From Episyrphus balteatus (lineage: Eukaryota > Arthropoda > Insecta > Diptera > Syrphidae), in assembly GCF_945859705.1 (NCBI RefSeq), contig NC_079137.1, positions 32,793,322-32,857,321 of the forward strand: DNA of 64,000 nucleotides, written 5' to 3'. Positions within the stretch are counted from its first letter, which is position 1; the number at the start of each line of letters is the position of its first letter. The translations under genes and the position numbers were made by a program. The notes under the pieces were generated by a model. That model searched no databases and was not told the DNA's origin. It worked only from the letters and a program-made list of their open reading frames with translations. Shown here piece after piece: positions 22,904 to 36,225 of the stretch.

Positions 22904-24790
22904 TACCACACCACAAATATGTATATGTTTATATAGGGATGCAGTAGGAGAAGAGAGAGCAGGTGGCTAAGTGAGGATTGTTAAATGTCAAGTTTAGTTG
23001 CAAAGGTTTTTTATTGTCTCGAATAAATGAAAATCGTGGTTTGCCTTCGAGGTGGTGTTTTTTTTCTTTTAAATGGTTTGGCAAAAGTAGAAGATGAAGG
23101 ACGTAAGTCATATAAAGGATCTAGATTCATATGGCTCGATTCTACTAAGATCGCTAGAAACTGAAGATGAAGTTTGAATAATCATTGGGTGCAGGAAAAC
23201 AAGGATCTCGTCACTAAATTTGCTGAAGATTTGAATCTGATCATCAAAAAGTGTTAGTTCTTCGAAATCATGCTTCTGTGCGTATTTACTCATGAAGTTC
23301 CTTCAAAAACCATAGAGCTGTTTGGTGATAAAGAAAACTCGAAGTTGTTACCCAGGAGGTAAGACCAGCCAGTTATTGAAGCAATCACTCTAACTTCTTA
23401 GTTCAATCGTCATAAAGAGCGCAGACAGAAAAAGACAAATACCTCTTATGTCCATCACAAAAACTAGAAGACAAAAGGACACCTGCAAATCTTATCTATT
23501 TGCCGATCCTGAAATCGACCACCGGAGAAGGTGTTAACATACAAGATAAAACCGTTTGCAGAATTTACTTATTTTACAAGAGGGATAATCATTTCCTACA
23601 GCTTCATCGATTTTTCTCGATTATTGGCCAACAAATTGACATTATAACAACAACAAAATACAATTTTTAGAAATTATATATAAAACCTAATTCAAATACC
23701 TAGTTCTTAGCCAAATATGTAAATAAAATTTTAGTAAATATAATTACGCTAAGGTAGTATTTTAGTTGAAAATAAAAATTGAAAACAAACAAAAAAACAT
23801 ATTTAAATATAAAAACCTGATTAAATTCTAATAATAATTAATTTAAAAATTATATTATTTAAAAAAATGTGATCAAATAATAAAGAAAAAAATGAATACA
23901 TACCTAACCTATTAACTTGTTCGTCTTTTCTTTTTTTTTGTATTCATTCAAAGGACACCTGGAATACATGTTAAGGTTTTGTGCAAAAATTCATAAGTGA
24001 TCCTTTTTCAAAATTCTTTCAGGTTTCTTTCTTTTCAATCCATCGTCTTTGTGTAAATTTCTCGGAGATCATAGTTATTTTCAGTAAGGCAGGTTTAGCT
24101 AAAAAAAGAAAGAAAAGAATTCCTTTTTGAACAATCAGGTTCTTAGTTTACAGAGTTTTGAGATCAGCAAAATTCAAAAGGGAGTTCTTTGAGTCAGTGT
24201 GTATGTTCGGGCTTTTGTTATTATTAAGGGTAGATATTGAATAAAAAGAGATTCAAGAATAACGCACAAAGTAATCTTCGTTGGAGAACCATGTGATGTG
24301 AGTATTTTTTCTTAAGAACTTTTCAAAACTAAATCAAAAGGAAATAGAACAATACTTTGTAGAACAGGTGTTCAACTACGTTTTATTTTTTAAAGCAACA
24401 TAGGATCAAAAATTTAAGTATTACTTTAAGTTGAAACGTGATCCCAACAAAAGTACTAGCTTAAGACGAACTACGAGTAGGTATGATGAGCAATATATGA
24501 GGCGTTCAGAATAATATAATCCACTTCTCTATAGGTTGGATGTTTTAAAGTCTTAAAAATTAAGGGTTTCGTTTCGTTTTTTATCAAATGGTATGAAAGA
24601 AAGAAAATCTGGAGATAAAGAGCTATTGATCTGTTAAACATTTATTTCAAAAGTTCTTTTAGTTCATGAGAAAAAGCTTCTCAAAGTTCAAAATAATGTA
24701 CAAATTTCAAATGGATTTGACCTATTATTATTCCGAACGCCTCATAGCACGATAAGTTAGACAAGACTTCTTCTTGGTACAGTATTAATA
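22904..24790. other. Downstream of the Tc3-derived gene; nothing recognised
   Basis: Probably contains the 3' UTR of the gene ending at 22903 (AATAAA-type hexamers near 23020 and 23725). No other gene was recognised. Confidence 0.4.
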
Positions 24791-25744
24791 ACACTGGTCA
24801 ACAAAATTAAACTTTTTTTTTGTTACAGAAACCAAGGTATACTTTTCTATAGGATTTTGGTGTGCTAAGCTTGAATCCGAAGTCAAAAAAATTCTATCAC
24901 ATCACGTTTTTGAGATAGTCCCGTTAGAAAATCGAAAATTCCGCTTTTTACCAGTTTTCGAGATTATTTCTTAGCTTTTGGTTAGTTGTTTTAGATAAAT
25001 TTGTAACGGTTCCTAGTAGAACTAAATCTTGTCTTTCTAAATCCGTTTAAATCTTTTAAAAATCTCTTTTCTTCTTTGAGAAATCTGAAGTTGAAATCAA
25101 CGTGTTTGGTATATCTTATGTTTATTTACTTTTAATAGCGAATCTCGAAAAGTTCTTTGCCAATCGCTTTCAAATTTTGACACAACGTTTCGTTTACATT
25201 CCATTAAGTTCTTGTCTTGTTTTTAACAAGAAAAAAATTATATTTTTCTCACTAGTAATTATTTAGTATAACTTATCTGACACAGTCACGCTTTGATGTA
25301 TCTCACCGCGATTCACCACTTTCGCAGATATAAAAACTTGCAAGATTCAAAATAGAACGTTGTGTCAAAATTTGAAAGCGATTGGCAAAGAACTTTTTGA
25401 GATTCGCTATTAAAAGTAAATAAACATAAGATATACCAAACACGTTGATTTCAACTTCAGATTTCTCAACGAAGAAAAGAAATTTTTAAAAGATTTAAAC
25501 GGATTTAGAAAGACAAGATTTAGTTCTACTAGAAACCGTTACAAATTTATTTAAAACAAATAACCAAAAGCTAAGAAATAATCTCGAAAACTGGTAAAAA
25601 GCGGCATTTTCGATTTTCTAACGGGATTATCTCAAAAACGTGATGTGATAGAATTGTTCTGACTCCAGATTCGAGCTCAGCACCCAAAAAACCTATAGAA
25701 AAGTATGTCTTGATGTCTGTAACAAAAACCTTGTTGACCAGTGT
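24791..25744. mobile_element. Palindromic MITE, ACACTGGTCAACAA family, copy 1
   Basis: Ends ACACTGGTCAACAA and its inverse ending at 25744. The two halves are inverted copies almost throughout, with the centre near 25270. It is flanked by AATA on both sides, so the duplication could be AATA or a shorter TA. Related to the element at 26702-27681. Non-coding. Confidence 0.8.
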
Positions 25745-26701
25745 AATATATTATATATTTATGCGATGGAAAAAATGTGTGTTTTTTTTATATAAAATCA
25801 TTCTTATCGTGAGTTTTATCTGGATAAAGAATTTTCATTAATTCCACTGAGTATTAAAACGTTTTTTTTACATTATACATACGAACTAAATGAAAATAAA
25901 ACCCAATATTTACAGTTTCATAAACTAGAATTTGATAAAAAAGGATTTGGGGAACATGTGGATCTCCATACGCAGTTAAAAATTAACCCTTATAAAATCC
26001 AAAGGTCGTTTTTTTCTTTGGTGATATACATACATATGTACCAGTACCATGCGTCTTACTTGATTGAAAAAAATGCAATTGTTTTTTAATATTATAGTTT
26101 TTTCGATGTTCTGAGTAATTTTGAATAATACAGAGAGAAAATATGAGTTGCTTTTTTTTTTTGAAAAAAATACACATAAATAAATTGTAATTAGGTACAG
26201 AAATTTAACTTTATGATGATTTTTCCCAGAAAAGGTCATAAAGTTCATTATCCTTTATAACGAAAAGTCGCTTGATCTACCTGTAACCAATTTGTTTTTG
26301 TAATAAAAATTGCTTTATTGCACACATACATATAAATGTTAGTCAATGCACTAAATCCGCAAATTTTTAGGTATGTCTAGGTTAAAGACATTAACTAAGT
26401 AGGATATAATGTATGTATGTATGTATGTATACCAAATTCGAGATTCTTTACAAGGGCATTTTCACTTTTAGAATATTTTCAAAATCTGTTACCCCATATT
26501 ATTTTGTTTGTATTCAATAAATAAGATAACAGAATGTTCTTTGCATTTAATTGTTCCCTGCCTGAGGCATACCTACACAAAATGTAGATTGGCGTATTCC
26601 CCCATTGGTACTCATATTGCAAACTAAAAAGTGCAAGAAGCATGTGTGTAGCGTTTTTCAACCATATCTTTGGGTGGAAAACCGTTTTTTTTATACCGAT
26701 A
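25745..26701. other. Spacer with a short microsatellite
   Basis: A short (GTAT)n run lies at about 26409-26430. Frames at 25976-26248 and 26479-26715 are low-complexity and without motif. Confidence 0.4.
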
Positions 26702-27681
26702 ACACTGGCCTGCAAAATTTAACTATTTTTTTCTCCTTCAAATAATTTTTTGATATTATAAAAGATTAGACTTTCCTGAATCTAAATCTGGTTTCAGAAA
26801 AATTCTATCAGTTACCATTTTTGTAAAAATTATTTTTGAAAAATGTATGTAGTTTCTAAAAATCAACCTTTTAGATTTATTTGAACTCGTGCAAAATTAT
26901 CTATTTGTAGCATTGAGCTCAAATTTGGGGGACTTATTTCTCGTAATAATATATCTGTCCATTGACACCAAATATGTCCTTTTACATTAATGTTTACTCA
27001 TATTTTAAAATACTGATTTATAAAAAAAAGCAGAAATATCGAAATCCTTTACTTTTTAGGAAATCCAACATGGACAAAAACACCTTAATTAAGGAAAATG
27101 TAAAATATCAACGCCCATTGTATTTAAAAAGTCAAATATGTAAAGAAAACCATAATAAAATACATTAAACAAAATTTTTACGTGTTTTGTAATTTTATAT
27201 GCTATTTACCTATTTAGAAATATCTTATTTGTAATAAACCATTCGATAAACTGCCTTGAAAAGCTTCAGATTTGTTTCTCCTAGAAACAAAAGTATACTC
27301 TTCTTATAGTTTTTGATGTGCTGAGTTAGAATTCGAAGTCAAAAAAATTCTATCACGTGAGGATTTTAAGATATTCAGTTTTTTTTTATGATAAGATATG
27401 CCAAACCTACTAAACTTATTTAAATTAAGATATCTCGGAGAAGAAAAGAGATATTGAGAAGATTGAAACTGAATTTGAAAGAAAAAAATAAACCGTAACA
27501 ATTTGAATTGGAAAATATTACATTATGCCAAAATATTTCTTCGAAAAAAAAAATGGGTTTTTGAGATTTTCTAACGGGAATATCTAAAAAACGTGACGTG
27601 CTAGATCAATTCTGACTTCGGATTCGGAATCAGCATACAAAAATCCTTTAGAAAAGTATAGTTTTATTTAATTACCAGTGT
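26702..27681. mobile_element. MITE, ACACTGG family, diverged copy 2
   Basis: Starts ACACTGGCCTGCAAAATTT and ends ACCAGTGT. Its inner blocks (ATTCGAAGTCAAAAAAATTC, TTTCTAACGGGAATATCT, AAAAGTATA) match copy 1. It is more diverged than copy 1, so older. A third fragment of the family may be at about 28140-28260. Confidence 0.7.
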
Positions 27682-29064
27682 AATTACTCAAACGCTTGTC
27701 TACCTACGCCGCGCCGTAAATTTAAATTAAGAAAATCAAATACATATGTACATTTTTTTTATTTTTTATTTTTGCGAAAAATCAATCAAATCAGCTTTTT
27801 GTTGCTTTCTTTATAGAATAAAATAAATTTCATACCTACTTAATTGAAGCTCAAGATTATTTTAACACGTGTTTTGCTTAGGTAAATGAATCTAAACATT
27901 TTAATGTTGTTCTACAGTTCTTATATCTTAAATCAATATATTTTTAATTAAATAGAAAAAAAATGTGCCTATAATTAAGGTGCGTACTAAATTTTTTCTA
28001 AAACAATATAGTGATAGAGTTGTGAAGCAAAAAACGGAGAATCAAGTTATTATCGTTTTGTGGATTATCATTTCAAAAATTACGGAATGACCTCCCTGAA
28101 TATTAATTTTTTGTTGAAAACAATAGTTTTTTTTTTCGAAAACGCACTTTGAAGTTGTTTATCTCAAAAACGTGATAGCATACATAGATATTTTTTAAAT
28201 TTAAATTTAGAAAATTAAAATCTATTAGAAAAGTATATTTGGTTCATTGCAAAATTAAATAGGATTTCATTTTTTTAACGAAATGGACAGTTTTTTCATA
28301 TTTTCATACTAATATCTTTCAGTGTACCAAATTTCACCACTTTAGTCTGGTCTGGAACCTTTCTAAAAAGAGGATATTTTATTCTCAAACAGTTAAAAAA
28401 AGAGAATTTTGAAAAAGAGAGCATTTGATTTAAAAAACAAAGCAATCATTTAATTTTTTTCCAACGTATCCATTTAATTTAAATTTAACAAAAAATGTTT
28501 TCTTTTCGTTTAATGGCAAACGTCAACCCTTTTAGGGGTGAATACCAATTTTCAAATTGATTGATAATTTATTTTTCAAATTTCAACCGGTTGATAATAA
28601 CACGGTGTTACAAAAATGAGGTTTCAAAAAAATCGAAAATGGGTAAAAATTTGACGAAGCTAAATTTTTTTCAATGGGTGAATTAAAAAAAAAAAAAAAA
28701 CGGTTTTTGCCCCTAACTCCAGATTTTGGGGGCGTTAGGGACTTTTTAAATACCATTTCGTAATCAGTGAGACTAGCTCTACAAAACGTAATAGGTCTCC
28801 GCCCGCGTATATTTTGAGTGTTACACCGTATAATTGACAACCGCAATAAAAGTGTACGTTCCTATCCTTTGCGAAATAAACAAAATAGTGTGAGTACGTT
28901 AAATTCTGATCACCCGATTTCTCTAATCACAAAATTTAAAAATTGTACCTTCCTATTTGCTCCAAATTAATTTATTCCATTTGGGACAAATGTGCGTTTC
29001 TAAGACGCTTAAGTCTTCTTTTAGTACATCTAAAATAGTACATAAAATCAACAATTAAAAAAAA
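27682..29064. other. Intergenic DNA with a possible small MITE at 28599-28834
   Basis: ACGGTGTTAC at 28601 and GTGTTACACCGT ending near 28829 form a short imperfect inverted pair. Nothing else was recognised. Confidence 0.3.
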
Positions 29065-29292
29065 ATTGTTTCACTCATGAAACTTGGCAAAAAGTTTGCT
29101 TTTGGGAGAAGAACCAAGGATAATAAAGTCTATAAAAAAAATTGTGTTGAAAGGGTGTTTTTTTTAATGAAATTTGGTAAGAACGTTGAGATTGGAATAG
29201 AAAGCAAGAATAAAGAGAGAGGTTTTTTTTTTTGGAAGAGGCAGTAATTGTAATTGTAACTGTAATTATTGGGGCACGAGTACGATAACTTA

Positions 29293-29773
29293 GGGTACGG
29301 CCACGTCCTGAGCGGCTGAGCGTCAATCCTGAGCGTCAATCCTGAGCGTCAAAACCAAATTAGAACGTATGAAAATGTATGGGGGTGGCCACATACACCC
29401 TGAGCGGCTGAGCGGCAATTCTGAGCGGCTGAGCGGCAATTCTGAGCGGCTGAGCGTCAATCTTTTCTATTTTCTATTTTTTTTTTTAATCCTGAGCGAC
29501 GAACTACATTATACTAAATTACCACGAACATTTTAGTAAATGGTGAAAATTATGGTTTCTTTTGAAGAAAAATATTTAAAAAATGTTAAAATAAAAAAAA
29601 AATAAAAAGGCCCCGAAAGGAATCGAACCTGGGACTCCCGCGTGCGAGCCGAATACTCATCGAATATTTTGCACTTGTAGGGTTTTGAAATTGCCGCTCA
29701 GGATCGCCGCTCAGGACGTGGCCACCTCATCGCTCAGGATTGACGCTCAGCCGCTCAGGACGTGGCCGTAGCC
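29293..29773. mobile_element. PIF/Harbinger-type MITE with TTA target duplication
   Basis: 481 bp, with inverted ends of the form GGSTACGGCCACGTCCTGAG followed by repeated GAGCGGCTGAGCGTCAATCC motifs. TTA flanks both sides (29290-29292 and 29774-29776). The mirrored arm of the host palindrome carries the empty site, which confirms the insertion. A 3-bp TWA duplication and GG termini fit PIF/Harbinger. Confidence 0.85.
29609..29662 (-). ncRNA. tRNA-like 3' half inside the MITE
   Basis: The minus strand contains GGTTCGATTCC, a perfect pol III B-box/T-loop motif, preceded by an anticodon-arm-like GGCTCGCACGCGGGAG and followed by a T-stem/acceptor-like CTTTCGGGGCC. The 5' half of a tRNA is not recognisable. 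It is a captured tRNA or SINE fragment, not a functional gene. Confidence 0.4.
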
Positions 29774-30895
29774 TTAGGCGACAAAAATTGAATTTTCTAA
29801 AATTATTAAAAAAACAACGGCAACACTTACAGTTATGAATGATCCTTTTCAAAAGCTGAAATTAATTGAGGCAGTTTATTTCATCGATTAATTTCATATT
29901 TAAATTCAGTCTTGGTAAAAAATTGTATTTAATGTGTTTTTTTTTAACTTTTTTTCTTAAATTTTGACTTTGAAGTTGTAATTATTTCGAGAACAATTAA
30001 TTGAAATAATTTGATTTAAATACTAAAATTAATTGTACAATTCTGGCTTTTGAAAAAGGTATCATATAACTGTAAGCGTTGTTTTTTTTTAATAATTTTT
30101 GTTTGTATTTTTCGTCTTATTTTAGAAAATTTCCCCTCCCGCCTCCCATAGTATAAAATGATTGTATTGAACTTCTCTACAAAATACTTTATCAATTTTT
30201 GTCACCTAAGTTATCGTACTCCCCCGTAATTGGTCCCAAAATGCCAATGATTATTTTAATTGTTGGTTTTTGATGGCAAATTGAACACGAATTATTGGCT
30301 TCTTGGGACCAATTACAGATTTTACTGTCTCTTCGAAAAAAACACCCTTTCACCTATTTTTGTTTTATTAAAACTCTTTATTCTTGCTTTCTATCCCAAA
30401 CTAAACGTTTTTACCAAATTTCATTACAGTGGCCCATCATTTTTGTTTTCAATAAAAAAAAAAAACAATTTAGATTCTTGTTTCTAATTAAAAGTAACAT
30501 AGATTTTCCTTATTTCCCAAAAAATAAATAAAAAACTCTGCAACTAAAATTTTGTTATAAATGAAACATTTGTACCAATTTTTATTAGTGTAACAATTTT
30601 GTCCCAGTTTTTGTGGTACTAATTCCGAATTTCATAATTTCTTAAAAAAAAACACCCTTTCACTCAAGATAATAACTTTTCTTAGAGCAATCGTATTGAC
30701 TTTATTTTTATGTCATTAGATTCAGCATAAAAAAAATACCTTTTAAACATGTGTCATCATGATGATATTTCACAAATAACTTTTTTCCCTACATTTTTTA
30801 CCTTCACCCCCTCCCTCTTGTCCTCGTATAGACTTTTTTGATCCTTGGTTCTTATCCCAAAAGCAAACTTTATGCCAAGTTTAATGAGTGTCACA

Positions 30896-31540
30896 TTTTT
30901 TTTTTGTCTTTAAGTGTCTATTTTACCCGTACTATTAAAGGATGACCGATACTGTTGGTTGTGTCATACAAACGTTAAAATCATTTCAAACGCTTAGTTG
31001 ATAACTCCCTTGTCAACGAAATCATAAGACAGTTGCTAGTTTAAGGGGGTATATACATACATAAACGGCTCAACGTTTATAAATTGGTGGATAACTTTCA
31101 CATTTGTAAAGATAATTGAATGAAATAAATTTTATTATTTATGTACAATGTAGGTACATTGGTACATACCTACATAGTTAATAAACAAGGCTTACAATAT
31201 TTGACCTTATGATTTCTAAATTCGAGCAATTGTAATTTAGATAATACACAAAACGGTAATTTTGTGCGTCCAGCTGTACATCGAGCTAAGGCCTAAATGG
31301 ACGGATGGATTGAATCTTGTTACAGATGATTTTTACGTAATTTCCCACTCATCCATAATAGGTACGAGTTTATCAAAAGAACTATTCAAAATAGGTCTCA
31401 AATTTATAGAAAGGACACAGTTTACCAAAAAATTTGATGGTCGATCACGATAATACCGGTTCATTCATTTTGTTGATAAATATTAGATATCGTGTTGGTA
31501 TTTGACAACAGTAATAGGGGCCTTATTATTTAGGAAATTG
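30896..31540. other. Intergenic DNA, nothing recognised
   Basis: No gene or repeat structure was seen. The 63-codon frame at 31262-31453 has no motif. Confidence 0.4.
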
Positions 31541-34130
31541 TTTTTAATTTTTATTTATATTATTTTAGTTAAGGAATTAAAAACTTACCTTAAATATTAT
31601 ATTTTAGTTCAAAATTATTTTTCTCCAATTGAATTTGATTCTTTTCCATATGACCATTTTTTTTTTTGTAGATATTCGTAGTTCAATTATTTATTTTACA
31701 TTATATACTTTAAGTTTGTATTGGTAGTTGACGTAGAAAATGAAAATATTTAAGATGTTTTAAAAAAATCCAACACCTTCAAAAATTCCTTTAATTTCAG
31801 AATTTTCCCAAACACCAGATTTAATATTTTTGTTTTAAATTGTTTCTTTCTTTATTATTCATTTTTTCATCAATAATTAAATATATATATGTGTATGTAT
31901 TATTTACTTGTAATTCCCTTAAAATTTTTTTTTGTTCTTTGCATCTTTTAGATTTTGTTGTTTTTTTATTACTTTTTTTATATTTCTCATTTTAGAAACG
32001 CAAATAATGTTTTTTCTTATCTTTTTTTGTAATAATATTTAAATATATTAGAATAAATATACATGTATGTTAAACAATTTTTGTTTTTTTTTTATATATT
32101 AATTATCTTGAAGATATATATATTCTTTTATCTTTTGAGTGAGGGCGGGTATTTTTGTTGGTTATTATTTGTTTTTTCTTTTTGTTTAATATAACATGTA
32201 TTACTTTTATAATTTTCTTTCTTTTTTTTGTTAGATAATATTATAATAATAGATTTTGTAATTATATAATTTGAATATTTATATTTTATTAATTGTGTAG
32301 GTTTAAGATTTAATCACAATGAATGCAATTAAATGGAATTTCATGTAACAAAGAAAGTATTTATGGATTAGTGGGTAAAATTACAAAAAAAAAATTATAA
32401 GGAGTAAAAAAATCTTTTAAAATTTTTTTAATAGATACAGATGCTCACTTGAGTTTTGTATTCTATTCGCCTATGTTGAATGATGTTAAAAACAAAGACT
32501 CAATTTAAACATTCGAAGGGGGATAGGATGTTGGAAACAAGAAGATTTTTAAAAATATTATGTGGTTTGTTTTGAGAAGTTTCTTCTTTCGCACAGAAAT
32601 ATCAATTATTAACATCCATTGTGGTTTATTTTTGTTATTCAATATTTTTAATATAATTTTATTCTTTTTTGTTTCGTTTGTTAGAATTGTGTCCTTATTT
32701 AAATTTATTTGAAGATTTATTTAAAATTTCGTTTAATTTTTATATCATAACCGTTTTGTTTTATAAGAACAATAGATTAGTGTGTATTTAAGATTTTTTT
32801 ATAATAAAGGTTAGTATCATTAATAAATCAATTTTTTCATTTTTTTGTTGTATTTTTTTTTTTTTATTTATTTAATTTTATAATTATAATGTATTTAATA
32901 GTAATTTTTATTTTTGTATTAACTTGTTGATTATATTATATTTATTTTTTTGTTTAAAATTTAATTTTTTTTTGTATTTTTTTTTATTTAATAATCATTT
33001 TGCTTTATTCTTTTTATTTTGTTTTTTATTTGAATATATAGAATATTGTTAATATACTAATATTTTTAGTTTAAGATTATTTATGTGTATATATATATAT
33101 ATTTCTTTCTTTTTTTTTTGTTTGTTCAATTATGTTTGTTTTCTTTTCATTGTGTTTTATGTTGGCAAAAATAAGTTTTTTTGTTTTTAAATTTTGTTTT
33201 AATTATTTAATTTTTTTTTAAGAGTTTCTCTTTGTTTTTGCATGTGCCCTTCTTATTTCTTTTTTAAATGTTTAGTCTATTTTATGTTTTCTTTTAATAT
33301 AAATTTCCCTTATTTTGTTTCAGTTTTTTTATTTTTGTTCACTTGTTTTTTTTTTTTAACGTTTCTTATTTTTGTTTTTGTTTGTTCTTATGTAAAATGT
33401 GATTTTTTCCATAAATTAAATTTAGAAATAAATAATAATAATGATATAATAATATATATATAATACATATATTTATATGTATGTTTAAAATTTTTATCTC
33501 ATTTTCAATAATAATAATAATAAAATTTGTCAAGATTTTTTTATAGAAACTGCACAGGCAGAAATGGTAATTTACCGACGTGAAGCGAAGCATTTGCCGG
33601 TCTGTAAATATAGTTGTTAGGGTAAAGTAAATTTATGTAGTTAATGTTGTTGTTTGTTTTATTTTTTTTTTTTTAATATAATTATGAATTATTTTTTTCT
33701 GTTGAAAATGAAATGAAGTGCATATTAAAGATTGTGTGATGACGAGTTTTAAATGATTGTGATCTTTGATTTTATTGTTTGTGATATTTTAGCTGTTTGG
33801 AAAGTGAAATGTTCGAATTATTATTTTTTTTTTTTTATAAATTTCAGCACACTTTTTTCAACAAATTTATGTTATAGGAGTTTAACATTATATACCAAAA
33901 TTTTAGGTATATTATAAAATAAAAGTTGTTGCAGTTTTTGAAATTTTATTAACTACCTCATAAACGATTGCAAATATTTTTGGGTTTTTTGTGAATTTTC
34001 AGACTTTTTTTCAATTATTTACTTTCATGCATTTCGTTGTATTTCAATCGGCATTGCAAATATTTTTGAAGTTTTCGTGCATTTTCATTCCAATAATTTC
34101 GTTTAAACAAATTTTCATCTTACAACTAGC
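31540..34130 (-). other. Extremely T-rich tract, possibly the A-rich 3' UTR of KH gene 1
   Basis: About 2.5 kb dominated by T runs on the plus strand (A runs on the minus strand), downstream of KH gene 1 in its direction of transcription. Flies often have long A/T-rich 3' UTRs on RNA-binding protein genes. The only GC-richer island is at about 33545-33600, the candidate last exon. UTR status is inference. Confidence 0.35.
33572..33601 (-). CDS. Candidate last exon of KH gene 1
   Basis: The minus strand has a good acceptor, CTATATTTACAG, opening a 30-bp exon. Spliced in phase 0 from the GTAAGG donor at 36230, it encodes TGKCFASRR and stops at 33572. Spliced in the other phase from the GTGAAA donor at 36565, it would read about 19 further codons to a TAA near 33545. 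The island stands out as GC-richer in a T-rich tract. Whether it is used is unknown. Confidence 0.35.
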   Translation of the reverse strand, partial: TGKCFASRR

Positions 34131-36225
34131 TATTTGTAATTTGTTTGCAAGGATGTAGGGGACCTACAATTTTCTGCCGAGTTCGAACGGCTAAGATGAG
34201 ATGAGATGCAATTACATATTTATGACAGTAGATATAGCAGTTTCCGTGAGAATTTGAAAGACTTACTGGGAATTAAGTCACTTTTTTCTGAGCTAGGATT
34301 AATGCTTTGGAACAAATTGAAACGATGGTTTAAAAAAAATACATTTATCACGAAAGCACTGCTTATGATACAACTTGATATGATGTTTATCATTTTCGCG
34401 CATGAGACAGCACGGAAGCGGGTCAAGCTTGAACTGGAGCCAACATAAGTGAATTTGTGTTAGCATCAGAAATGTATTCTCAACACAAGATATCAGTTTT
34501 CGACTCTTACTTTTTTCATTCGCGAGAAGTGTTGATTTTCTGATTTGAAAAAAAAAAAAAACTGCGGCTGGGCTCATCGAAATGGGTACTCTCCAGACAT
34601 TGCATTTTTCGCTTATGAGGACCTCAAGTCGATTCGTCGTTCAACTCAAAAGATGGTATCCGTCAACTGACCGATAGATCCTGACTGACTGTTCTTGGAA
34701 TTATAAATTTATAATTCCCTTATCACAAAACGATGGAAGCAAAGTTGCGCACTAATGTTTAATCATTTTTTTTTTTGTGTTATGAAAACTGAAAATTATT
34801 CAGCCGTAATATCAAAATGAGACATTGAGTTATTTGTTGGTCGCTTCATGAACATTAATACAGTCTTGGGGCGGCTATGAGTTTAGTTATTTTAGAGCGT
34901 CTGTGGTAAAGTTGACACCAAATGATCGATAGTAAAATTAATAAAGCATTTACACACCTGTTTTCAGGTTCTGTTGATCAGAAAATGGCAGCATTTGGTC
35001 AATATTTTTATTAAATATTGGGACTATATAAAAGGATCTTCTTGAACAACAAATAACACATAAAAAAAAAAACATTTGTGATTTTGCAAAACTCAATAAA
35101 ATATGTAGTACAATTTTTTGCAAAACTTTTCAAAATTATTAGTTTTTGCAAATCTCAACAAAATGTTCCTGATTTAAGTATAGTTAAATGTTATTATTGT
35201 TTTATTGCCGCTTGTTTTAACTGCATGGGTTTGGGTCATTTGCTCTCTAAGTCATTCTACATATTTATTAGATGGAAATAATTTATTTTTTGTTCATACC
35301 CAGTTTCGAGTTTTTCGCTGGAGAAATATTTGGAAGAAAGAGTTTAAAAAATTGAGAAAGACTGGACTTCGATCTTGGTGACCCTATTTCTTTAATAAAA
35401 ATATCTGAATAGTAAAGTCAATATTCCGCGAAACTACTGACAGTATAAACCAGTTGCACCAGAAAACAAAGTTTCAACTGAAATTCAACAAAATTAAGTT
35501 TTTCGATTGGCTGTGCTGGAAAAAAAACTTCTGTTTATTTATAAGTTGTATCTAAAAACGCATTCAAATGAGAACAAAAAACCTTCTTCTGGAAACCTTC
35601 TGCTAGAAAAAAACATCTGTTTATTTATAATATAAGTTTTATCTAAAAACTCATTCAAATGAGAACAAAAAACCTTCTTCTGAAGAAATTGGGAAAAATT
35701 ATTTGTTGAGTTTTGCTAAAAGAATCCTATATTGACCATTGAAATGTTCGATTGGTTTAATAAGTTTCAATATAAAAAAAATAACTTTTTCTAAATGAGA
35801 CACATATTAAAATGAATAAACCTATCGAAGAAAAAAAAGAAGAAAGTGGAGCGCGTTTAATAAATCGTATTGACCTGTCATGATATCAAAGAACTAGTAG
35901 TTCTTTAGTAGTGTTTTTTTTTTTTCATCTGATTGAAAGAAGGACGAATGCAGTTCGAGAAAAGTCCGCCGTCCAAAGCCTAATTTAAAATCAAACTCAT
36001 CGTATAACATTTTTGTTAACTAAGTGTGCAATTGAATTCAGAGCAGAGTAGTTATAAGAATTTGGAAATCATGGGATCAACAACTACTGAACCAAATATA
36101 CCGAATCAGCTTCATTGCAATTTCTCAAAAAAAAATTAACTTTTTTTTTCTTAAATTCTGGAAATTGTAAAAACATAAAGATTGAGAGAGAGAGAGAGAA
36201 AAAGAGAAAGATGGTATCAATGTTG
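34131..36225. other. Intergenic or intronic DNA with one short tandem duplication
   Basis: About 35518-35597 and 35599-35684 are tandem copies of an ~85-bp segment (CTTCTGTTTATTTATAA, CATTCAAATGAGAACAAAAA). A GA dinucleotide run is at 36185-36199. If the exon at 33572-33601 is real, this is intron of KH gene 1. Confidence 0.45.

Larger units (their letters stand above)
29065..30895. mobile_element. Imperfect foldback element, interrupted by a MITE
   Basis: The left arm (29065-29292 onward) reappears inverted at about 30190-30895. Shared blocks include the AAACTTGGCAAAAAGTTTGC segment, AACACCCTTTCA/TGAAAGGGTGTT, and ACGATAACTTAGG followed by ACAAAAATTG. Part of the right arm is repeated (two AACACCCTTTCA blocks). 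No coding capacity. Confidence 0.65.

Noticed and set aside
34206..34448. 80-codon plus-strand frame
   Set aside because: No motif, overlapped by equally long minus-strand frames, in a region likely to be intron or 3' UTR of KH gene 1.
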